From assembly GCA_012514835.1 (NCBI GenBank), contig JAAYZM010000017.1:1-5904 (forward strand): DNA of 5,904 nucleotides. Reading direction: 5' to 3'. This DNA comes from Actinomycetales bacterium. Its GTDB lineage: Bacteria; Actinomycetota; Actinomycetes; Actinomycetales; Cellulomonadaceae. The position numbers and the translations under genes are program-made. Of this stretch, positions 1-5,904 are shown one piece after another (within the stretch, counting starts at the first letter, position 1; each line of letters opens with the position of its first letter). The notes below the pieces were generated by a model that ran no database searches, was not told the origin of the DNA, and was given only the letters and a program-made list of their open reading frames with translations.

Positions 1-146
1 GCGGCACCGCGCACCTCATCGGGGATCTCGAGCTCTACACGAGCAAGTCGAGCAACGGCTGGTACGGGCTCGTGGACGACGGCTGGTCCGGCGTCGCCAG
101 CATCGAAGAGGTCACGATCGCCCCCCCCTACGCCTGGCCCGATTGA
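1..146 (+). CDS. C-terminal end of an unidentified protein (partial at window start)
   Basis: The frame whose codons begin at base 3 is open from the window edge to a TGA at 144-146, giving 47 residues that end in Pro-Tyr-Ala-Trp-Pro-Asp. The composition is that of a folded protein: alternating hydrophobic and polar residues, several Gly-Trp and Trp-Tyr pairs, acidic clusters, no low complexity. Third codon positions are almost all G or C, as in the certain genes further on. The Gly-Trp-Tyr-Gly and Gly-Trp-Ser-Gly stretches suggest a beta-rich C-terminal domain, perhaps of an exported protein, but no family is recognised. The gene start lies outside the window. A structured element begins about 22 bases after the stop. 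Confidence 0.6.
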   Translation, partial: GTAHLIGDLELYTSKSSNGWYGLVDDGWSGVASIEEVTIAPPYAWPD

Positions 147-167
147 GACAGCCGTCCTAACCACCGG

Positions 168-258
168 CCTGCTCGCCAAGGCATCTCTCGCCCGAACATC
201 GCGCGCTGCCTCGTGTCAGCGCGGTGTCGGCGAGCACCGACGGTGATGCCTTGGTGAG
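168..258 (+). repeat. Structured intergenic element, copy 1 (14-bp stem with two internal hairpins)
   Basis: CTCGCCAAGGCATC at 172-185 pairs with GATGCCTTGGTGAG at 245-258 over 14 positions, with one G-T wobble. Inside lie two hairpins: CGCGCTG (202-208) with CAGCGCG (217-223) around an 8-base loop, and GTCGG (226-230) with CCGAC (237-241) around a 6-base loop. The whole could fold as a three-way branched RNA or cruciform. No T tract follows, so it is not a classical intrinsic terminator, although it could stop transcription of the upstream gene. Blocks of the sequence recur in the same order at 4906-4979. No known RNA family is recognised. Confidence 0.5.
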
Positions 259-363
259 GGCGCCACGCGCGCAGCCGCCGCGGGCCACGACGCTGTTCTG
301 GAGCTCAGGGGAGGACCGGGCGCCGAGCTCCTCGGGGTGCGCAGCGCTCTGACCTGCGGTAGC

Positions 364-373
364 AAGGACAGGG
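364..373 (+). promoter_or_regulatory. Ribosome binding site of the GH15 gene
   Basis: AAGGA at 364-368 sits five bases before the ATG at 374 and is followed by CAGGG. It supports this start over later in-frame codons. The preceding spacer also has a small hairpin, CCGAG (323-327) with CTCGG (331-335), and no clear -35/-10 pair. Confidence 0.6.
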
Positions 374-2229
<1,856 letters not shown>

Positions 2230-2233
<4 letters not shown>

Positions 2234-3195
2234 TCAAGTACGGCTTCCACGCCTCCCACGAGCAGATCGCGCCTTCGCAGCTGCTCCGTGACGTGCAGCG
2301 GGCCGAGCAGGCGGGGTTCGATGTGGCAATGTGCTCGGACCACTTCGCCCCGTGGTCCCTCGCCCAGGGGCACTCGGGGCTCGCGTGGGCGTGGCTCGGC
2401 GCAGCGCTCGCGACGACACGACTGCGCCTCGGGACGGTCACCGCGCCCGGGCAACGCTACCACCCGGCGATCGTCGCCCAGCTCGCCGCGACGCTCGCCG
2501 AGATGTTCCCCGGCCGGTTCTGGATCGCGCTCGGCTCGGGGCAGAATATGAACGAGCACGTCACGGGCGACCCGTGGCCCGACAAGTCCGTGCGTCAGGC
2601 GCGCCTCGAGGAGTGCGTCGACCTCATCCGCCGGCTCCTCGCGGGCGAGGAGGTCACCCACCGCGGACTCGTCACGGTCGATCGTGCGCGCCTCTACTCC
2701 TTGCCCGGGGTCCCGCCCCCGATCATCGGACCCGCGCTCACCCCCGAGACCGCCGCGCGCGCCGCGCGCTGGGCCGACGGTCTCGTGACGATCAACGCCG
2801 AGGTCGCTCAGGTGCGCGAGATCGTCGAGGCGTACCGCGGCGCGGGTGGCGCGGGGCCCCTCGCGCTCCAGGTCCACCTCTCGGTCGCCGCGAGCCTCGA
2901 CGAGGCGTGGGCGATCGCGCGGCACCAGTGGCGCAACCACGCGCTTGGCGATCCGTTCGACAAGGACCTGCCGACCCCCGAGGATTTCGACGCGGCGGGC
3001 CGTGACGTGCCGGACGAGGACATCGCGCGCGCCGCGATCGTCACCGACTCGGTCGCCGAGCTCGTCGAGCGCGTCCGCGAGCTCGAGCAAATCGGCTTCG
3101 ACGAAGTCTACCTGCACCACGTCGGGCAGGACCAGGCGCCCTTCCTCGACCTCGCCGAGCGGGAAATCCTGCCCGCCCTACGATCACGGGCCTGA
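2230..3195 (+). CDS. Luciferase-like flavin-dependent oxidoreductase (TIGR03885 type)
   Basis: A 321-residue TIM-barrel oxidoreductase of the bacterial luciferase-like monooxygenase superfamily, cytoplasmic. The sequence fits the TIGR03885 group, which as I recall it is described as probably using FMN rather than coenzyme F420 and occurs in organisms without F420. Diagnostic stretches are His-Ala-Ser-His-Glu-Gln near the N-terminus, Cys-Ser-Asp-His-Phe-Ala-Pro-Trp (35-42), Thr-Ala-Pro-Gly-Gln-Arg-Tyr-His-Pro (71-79), Ala-Leu-Gly-Ser-Gly-Gln (100-105) with Asn-Glu-His-Val-Thr-Gly (108-113), Trp-Ala-Asp-Gly-Leu (181-185) and Tyr-Leu-His-His-Val-Gly (294-299). The GTG start at 2230 is chosen because a strong ribosome binding site precedes it and homology begins there; the frame stays open upstream only as a shadow of the GH15 gene. 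It is the last gene of the pair, and its natural substrate is unknown. Confidence 0.93.
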
Positions 3196-3228
3196 AGCGG
3201 CAGGGGCAGCACGCGGCCCACCATCAAC

Positions 3229-3272
3229 GAGGGGTCACGGCTACCTGCCGCGCGCCTCCGGATTCACCCCTC
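3229..3272 (+). terminator. Possible stem-loop end of the GH15/oxidoreductase operon
   Basis: GAGGGGT at 3229-3235 pairs with ACCCCTC at 3266-3272, and an inner hairpin CGGC (3238-3241) with GCCG (3247-3250) lies between. It sits 34 bases after the oxidoreductase stop. No T tract follows, so a factor-independent terminator is only a weak suggestion. Confidence 0.25.
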
Positions 3273-3304
3273 CCACGCAGGCGCCCCAGATCCCCCACTC
3301 ATGC

Positions 3305-3350
3305 ATGCGAACAACGCATGTATCCTCCCTCAATCATGCGCCACACGCAT
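3305..3350. promoter_or_regulatory. Twin palindromes ATGCG-N5-CGCAT, putative operator pair
   Basis: ATGCGAACAACGCAT (3305-3319) and ATGCGCCACACGCAT (3336-3350) are two palindromes with identical 5-bp arms and the same 5-bp spacer. Both are preceded by C. The first extends to a 9-bp arm with one mismatch (3301-3309 against 3315-3323). The centres, 3312 and 3343, are 31 bp apart, close to three helical turns, so bound dimers would sit on the same DNA face. A -10-like TATCCT (3321-3326) lies between them without an evident -35. This looks like a binding site for a dimeric helix-turn-helix repressor. No regulator gene is in the window, and the controlled gene is uncertain. Confidence 0.45.
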
Positions 3351-3396
3351 AACATCGCGACCTGAGGCCCGTCGACACGACGCCCCGGCCGTCTCG

Positions 3397-3444
3397 CTCG
3401 TCCGCGCTGCTCGTCCGTGCTGCTCGTCGACGATCCGCGGACGA
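3397..3444. repeat. 13-bp tandem repeat overlapping a 9-bp inverted repeat
   Basis: CTCGTCCGCGCTG (3397-3409) and CTCGTCCGTGCTG (3410-3422) are adjacent copies differing at one base, followed by a partial third copy, CTCGTC. TCGTCCGCG (3398-3406) also pairs with CGCGGACGA (3436-3444). A period of 13 is not a codon multiple, which argues against coding across it. No function is recognised. Confidence 0.5.
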
Positions 3445-3537
3445 CGCGCCGCTCCGCCGCTGGCAGGGCCGCCGATCCCATCAGATCCAGCGCCGCGCGG
3501 CCTTCGGCCCAGGGCCGGCCTTCCTCAGCGAAGGTTT

Positions 3538-3581
3538 GCCGCTCCAGCGGCGGGACGATGGTCCGGCCGACGAAATCGGCC
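3538..3581. repeat. Two small hairpins before the collagen-like gene
   Basis: GCCGC (3538-3542) pairs with GCGGC (3547-3551) around TCCA. GGCCGA (3565-3570) pairs with TCGGCC (3576-3581) around CGAAA. They lie upstream of the proposed promoter at 3593-3621. They could end transcription arriving from upstream, but no T tract is present. Confidence 0.3.
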
Positions 3582-3592
3582 AGCGGGCACTC

Positions 3593-3621
3593 TTGGTCGG
3601 CCTTTCCGGCGGCGGTACGCT
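3593..3621 (+). promoter_or_regulatory. Putative promoter giving a leaderless mRNA for the collagen-like lipoprotein
   Basis: TTGGTC (3593-3598) and TACGCT (3616-3621) are separated by exactly 17 bp and each matches the housekeeping sigma consensus at three of six positions, including TTG and the TA...T frame. Only six bases separate the -10-like hexamer from the ATG at 3628, so transcription would begin at or next to the A of the start codon. No clear Shine-Dalgarno sequence is present, consistent with a leaderless transcript. Confidence 0.4.
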
Positions 3622-3627
3622 CCGCTC

Positions 3628-4800
3628 ATGGTCCTCTCCGCGCGCACGCTCGCCACCGTCCTGAACACGACCCTGTTCGCCATCGGCTGCGGCGGTGACG
3701 ACGGGAGCGTCGGCGCAGATGGCCTCAGTGGCGCGGAGGGTCCCCCGGGACCGGAAGGGCCCGAAGGACCCGAAGGACCCCAAGGACCCCAAGGCCCCGA
3801 GGGGCCGCCCGGACCGGAGGGCCCCTCGGGCGAGCTGCTCGTCTACGGCGACGGCAGCGCCGGTAGCTTCACCATCGAGGGCGCCATCGACCTCACCGCG
3901 CTGGTCGACGACGCCAACCTCCAGTTCGAAGAGCTGACGATCCTCGAGGGAGGGATCCTCACCGTCCCGAGCGGCGTGACGCTCCGCGCTACCAAGAGCA
4001 TCACCATCGAAGGCAAGCTCGTGGTCGCCAAGGCCGCCGCTCCGGGCTTCGTCAATTTCTCGACGGGCGCCGTGCTGTGGCCTTGGCACCGAGATCCGGA
4101 AATTGGCAACGCCTTGAGCGCCCCCAGGAGCCCGACCATCGTCACCACGGGCACGGCCATCGGGGCGGAAGGCGGGTTCGGCTTGCAGGATACGGCGCGC
4201 TTCCTCCTGGCTCCGGGACGCTTCGGCGGAGGCGGCGGCTGGTACGGGGCGGGCCCCGCGGCGAGTGACAACGCGGCCTTCGGCGGGGGTTCGGTGATCC
4301 TGCTCGCGGGGGAGGGGATCCGCATCGACGGGACGATCTCCGCCCAGGGCGGCGGCACCCAGGGCAACGGCAGCTGCAATGCGTGCAGCGGGGGCGGCGG
4401 CGGTATCGTGATCGTGGCGTCCCGGGGGAGCATCGTCACCGCGCCGGACGCCCTCATCGACGTCCGGGGCGGCGACGGCGGCGACACGGATGTGAGGCTC
4501 GAGTCGATGGGGACGTTGCCCGCGGTGGCCACGGCCGCTGGCGGCGGCGGCGGTGGTGGCTGCGTGCACCTGATCGCTCCAGAGATCACCCACGAGGGCG
4601 ACATCAACCTGGACGGAGGGGAGCCGGGCACGAACGCGGTCCCCGGCAGCTTGCCCAACCTGCGCGTCGGCGGCGGCGGCGGCGGCGGGAGCTGCGGCGA
4701 TGGTGGCGCAGGCGCCCGCCTCCTCGCCGGCACGGTCGCAGAAGCCGGAACCCCCGGCTGGTACTTCCGCACCGAAGCGAACCCGAGCGCGCTGTTCTGA
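3628..4800 (+). CDS. Putative lipoprotein with collagen-like stalk and Gly-rich beta-repeat domain
   Basis: 390 residues, predicted to be exported and lipid-anchored. Residues 1-20 form a short signal peptide (Arg6, then a hydrophobic run), ending in the lipobox-like Ala-Ile-Gly-Cys with Cys21 as lipidation site; Ala at -3 is less usual than Leu. Residues 23-70 are about 16 uninterrupted Gly-X-Y triplets rich in Gly-Pro-Glu and Gly-Pro-Gln, a bacterial collagen-like stalk encoded by a 9-bp period in the DNA. From about residue 80, beta-rich coils alternate with Gly runs. Three similar units each run from a Gly block through a Val/Ile-rich strand to an Ile-Asp or Ile-Asn strand (around residues 223-245, 255-285 and 306-330), suggesting a beta-helix-like fold. 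Cysteines 250, 253, 312 and 356 could form disulfides. The ATG at 3628 is chosen because it alone starts a signal peptide; the frame extends upstream without gene character. A surface or structural role is inferred; the ligand is unknown. Confidence 0.85.
   Translation: MVLSARTLATVLNTTLFAIGCGGDDGSVGADGLSGAEGPPGPEGPEGPEGPQGPQGPEGPPGPEGPSGELLVYGDGSAGSFTIEGAIDLTALVDDANLQFEELTILEGGILTVPSGVTLRATKSITIEGKLVVAKAAAPGFVNFSTGAVLWPWHRDPEIGNALSAPRSPTIVTTGTAIGAEGGFGLQDTARFLLAPGRFGGGGGWYGAGPAASDNAAFGGGSVILLAGEGIRIDGTISAQGGGTQGNGSCNACSGGGGGIVIVASRGSIVTAPDALIDVRGGDGGDTDVRLESMGTLPAVATAAGGGGGGGCVHLIAPEITHEGDINLDGGEPGTNAVPGSLPNLRVGGGGGGGSCGDGGAGARLLAGTVAEAGTPGWYFRTEANPSALF
3737..3828 (+). repeat. 9-bp periodic repeat encoding Gly-Pro-X collagen triplets
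   Basis: Units such as GGACCCGAA and GGACCCCAA recur in tandem and encode Gly-Pro-Glu or Gly-Pro-Gln. The near-identical adjacent units suggest growth by slippage, so the repeat number may differ between strains. Confidence 0.7.
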
Positions 4801-4875
4801 GGCGACCGCTGTCAGCATACGGCCTCCCTCTGGTGCACGCACCGGCGCCACGCGCCGCAGAAACGCGCGGTCGCC
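4801..4875 (+). terminator. Stem-loop starting directly after the collagen-like gene's stop
   Basis: GGCGACCGC (4801-4809), beginning at the base after the TGA, is perfectly complementary to GCGGTCGCC (4867-4875). Two hairpins sit inside: GGTG-CACG-CACC (4832-4843) and CGGCGC-CAC-GCGCCG (4843-4857). The position suits a 3' end or mRNA-stabilising structure for the upstream gene. It lacks a T tract, so termination is inferred from placement only. Confidence 0.35.
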
Positions 4876-4902
4876 GCCGCGGCGCACGGTGGGACACTCA
4901 GT

Positions 4903-4979
4903 CTCCCTGCTCGCCAACGGCCTCGCCTTCAATCCCGGGCGCGCTGCTCCGCGCAGCGACGGGGCAGCAGGGAGGTGAG
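4903..4979 (+). repeat. Structured intergenic element, copy 2
   Basis: CTCCCTGCT (4903-4911) pairs perfectly with AGCAGGGAG (4966-4974). CGCTGC (4942-4947) pairs with GCAGCG (4953-4958) around a 5-base loop. It shares with 168-258 the 12-mer CCTGCTCGCCAA, then GCGCGCTGC exactly 33 bases after the start of that 12-mer, then CAGCG, CGACGG and a terminal GGTGAG, all in the same order and orientation. As in copy 1, CTCGCC can pair with the terminal GGTGAG with the same single G-T wobble. Confidence 0.45.
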
Positions 4980-5125
4980 TCATGACCGCTCGGTGGCTTG
5001 AGCACTTTCCCCTCACTCGCCCATCGAACGACGCGAACAGAGGCCCATCGCGGAGCGTGAGCGGGAACACGATGCTCGCCCTGCCCATACTACGAAACCC
5101 GCGTGATCGGTCGCATCCCGATGTT

Positions 5126-5150
5126 GTCCGGAGCGCTTGACGCTCCGGGC
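5126..5150 (+). terminator. Strong GC hairpin, possible terminator
   Basis: CCGGAGCG (5128-5135) and CGCTCCGG (5141-5148) form a perfect 8-bp stem around CTTGA, extendable to 10 bp through a G-T pair and a G-C pair. It is the most stable compact hairpin in the window. No T tract follows on either strand, so it could be a U-less terminator typical of high-GC genomes or a protein-binding palindrome. Confidence 0.4.
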
Positions 5151-5159
5151 GACGACTAG

Positions 5160-5203
5160 GGTGAAGAGCCGCTGAGCAACACCGTAAGAGCCCCGTAAGA
5201 GCC
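5160..5203 (+). promoter_or_regulatory. 11-bp phased direct repeats upstream of the second lipoprotein gene
   Basis: CCGTAAGAGCC occurs twice back to back (5182-5192 and 5193-5203). AAGAGCC also occurs at 5164-5170, two 11-bp steps before the first full copy; the intervening unit is degenerate. Repeats at one helical turn, ending 13 bp before the -35-like hexamer at 5217, are the layout of an activator site, as with OmpR/PhoB-type regulators that bind 11-bp direct repeats. The sequence is not the Pho box, and the regulator is unknown. Confidence 0.4.
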
Positions 5204-5216
5204 CCCGTCCGTCGGG

Positions 5217-5245
5217 TTGTCCCGAGTGCTATGACGTCCTAGCCT
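5217..5245 (+). promoter_or_regulatory. Putative promoter of the second lipoprotein gene
   Basis: TTGTCC (5217-5222) and TAGCCT (5240-5245) are separated by exactly 17 bp. The GTG start lies nine bases further on, so the leader would be absent or only a few bases long. There is no Shine-Dalgarno sequence in that gap. The layout mirrors the promoter proposed at 3593-3621. Confidence 0.4.
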
Positions 5246-5254
5246 ACCCGGGTC

Positions 5255-5904
5255 GTGTTACGAGAAGCGTACTCAGCTCGTTCTTCGAGATGGTGGCTCG
5301 CCTGCCTGGCATTGCTCTGTAGTTGTCAACGCGACAGAGCCACACCGGACAGAGTGACACCGACCGCGTCAAGCTCGCTCGAGAAGAAGGCGGAGCCAGC
5401 TGCCACCGCGCCCACGTCGGGCTCCGATGGGCCACTCGCCACGCTGCCGCCGCTTCAGCCCATCAACGCCGCGCCCTTTCCCGACGGGGCGACGCACGAA
5501 CAAACCTGTGCAGCCATCAAGGACCGGGACCAGAAGGACGTTTGGCTCCGCTTCGGTCACATGCTCCCCATGTACACGACCGGCTCGCTGTTCGTCGTCC
5601 AGGGCGGAGAACCGGAGATGGCAAAGATCGAGCAGTTCGTGCGGCACGAGTACGCGCCTAATCTTTACCGTGCCGACATGAGGGAGTGCGAGGGTAAGAT
5701 CTTGCTTTGGCTTGGCGACATGCTGGACGAGGACCGGCAGGATCTCAGGGGCCTCACCCACGGGGGACGGCACTTCGCCGAGAGCATGCGCCGACACCTC
5801 GGCCTCACTATCGTCGAGGAGATCTACACTCGCTCCACCGAAGGGAGACATCGCCTGTCGGATTACTGTAAGTCGAACGCCCAGCTCTGCAGAAAGCTTG
5901 TAGA
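5255..5904 (+). CDS. Putative lipoprotein of unknown function (partial at window end, GTG start)
   Basis: A frame opening with GTG at 5255 runs without a stop to the window edge (216 codons). Residues 1-24 form a lipoprotein signal: Arg3, Arg9 and Arg12, a hydrophobic core Trp-Trp-Leu-Ala-Cys-Leu-Ala-Leu, and the lipobox Leu-Cys-Ser-Cys with Cys24 as lipidation site. Residues about 25-75 are a Pro/Ala/Ser/Thr-rich linker. From about residue 78 a mixed, charged, probably helical domain follows, with Cys85, Cys145, Cys205 and Cys212 as possible disulfide partners. The frame is supported by this export signal, by gene-like composition and by the promoter-like sequence upstream. A competing minus-strand frame over 5369-5851 lacks such signals and reads as a shadow. 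Codon use is less GC-biased than in the GH15 gene, so the gene may have been acquired. No family is recognised; the start is inferred. Confidence 0.75.
   Translation, partial: MLREAYSARSSRWWLACLALLCSCQRDRATPDRVTPTASSSLEKKAEPAATAPTSGSDGPLATLPPLQPINAAPFPDGATHEQTCAAIKDRDQKDVWLRFGHMLPMYTTGSLFVVQGGEPEMAKIEQFVRHEYAPNLYRADMRECEGKILLWLGDMLDEDRQDLRGLTHGGRHFAESMRRHLGLTIVEEIYTRSTEGRHRLSDYCKSNAQLCRKLV

Larger units (their letters stand above)
3196..3627. other. 432-bp intergenic region, rich in repeats and palindromes
   Basis: No convincing complete gene lies here. From left to right it holds a weak stem GAGGGGT (3229-3235) with ACCCCTC (3266-3272) enclosing the hairpin CGGC-TACCT-GCCG, a possible end of the upstream operon; a pair of palindromes at 3305-3350; a 13-bp tandem repeat at 3397-3422; hairpins at 3538-3551 and 3565-3581; and a promoter-like sequence at 3593-3621. 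The frame of the next gene is open across part of this region, but its translation there is Arg/Pro-rich and lacks gene character. Confidence 0.6.
4801..5254. other. 454-bp intergenic region between the two lipoprotein genes
   Basis: No convincing gene. It contains, in order, the stem-loop at 4801-4875, the second copy of the structured element at 4903-4979, a stretch at 4980-5120 in which I see nothing specific, a strong hairpin at 5126-5150, 11-bp phased repeats at 5160-5203 and a promoter-like sequence at 5217-5245. The density of signals close to 5255 supports a gene starting there. Confidence 0.6.

Noticed and set aside
168..258. Integron attC recombination site
   Set aside because: It is a folded element just after a gene, but lacks the required RYYYAAC and GTTRRRY core sites, and the same holds for 4903-4979.
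3301..3627. Upstream extension of the collagen-like gene to an ATG at 3301
   Set aside because: It would bury the signal peptide and lipobox and adds Arg/Pro-rich sequence lying across palindromes and tandem repeats.
3481..5088. 535-residue minus-strand open frame opposite the collagen-like gene
   Set aside because: The Ala/Arg-rich translation is the complement of Gly-rich codons, and the + strand frame has a signal peptide and repeats that explain the region.
5369..5851. 160-residue minus-strand open frame at the window end
   Set aside because: The opposite + strand frame has a lipoprotein signal, promoter-like sequence and a longer open span, so this one is most likely a shadow.

Overview
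This is a very GC-rich bacterial window (roughly 70% G+C by eye) with all recognisable genes on the + strand. The best lineage guess is Myxococcota (Polyangia/Sandaracinaceae-like). The main reason is the lipoprotein at 3628-4800: a Cys-Gly-Gly-Asp-Asp lipobox region, a short collagen-like Gly-X-Y run and then Gly-rich beta-repeat coils, a protein style I associate with that phylum. The glycoside hydrolase and flavin-oxidoreductase pair would also fit an actinomycete, so the assignment is an inference.

Layout. (1) 1-146: the last 47 codons of an unidentified gene. (2) 147-373: a spacer with a strongly structured element (a 14-bp stem enclosing two hairpins). (3) 374-2233 and 2230-3195: a translationally coupled pair, a GH15 glucoamylase/trehalase-type hydrolase and a luciferase-like flavin oxidoreductase of the TIGR03885 type. 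The second gene starts with GTG inside the stop codon of the first. (4) 3196-3627: a spacer with two matching palindromes whose centres lie 31 bp apart, a 13-bp tandem repeat, several hairpins, an open but start-less minus-strand frame and a promoter-like sequence. (5) 3628-4800: the collagen-like, Gly-rich lipoprotein. (6) 4801-5254: a spacer with a stem-loop beginning right after the stop codon, a second element that looks like a diverged copy of the one at 168-258, a strong hairpin, 11-bp phased repeats and another promoter-like sequence. (7) 5255-5904: the first 216 codons of a second putative lipoprotein. It uses a GTG start, contains no stop to the window edge and has no recognised domain.

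How the parts relate. The GH15/oxidoreductase pair is the only convincing operon and has conventional Shine-Dalgarno sequences. The two lipoprotein genes instead have promoter-like hexamers with 17-bp spacing placed so that transcription would begin at, or within a few bases of, the start codon. They look like independently transcribed leaderless or near-leaderless genes for surface proteins. I found no CRISPR array, tRNA, rRNA or transposase. No complete new system is demonstrable. The most novel material is the regulatory and structural DNA between the genes and the GTG-start lipoprotein gene.
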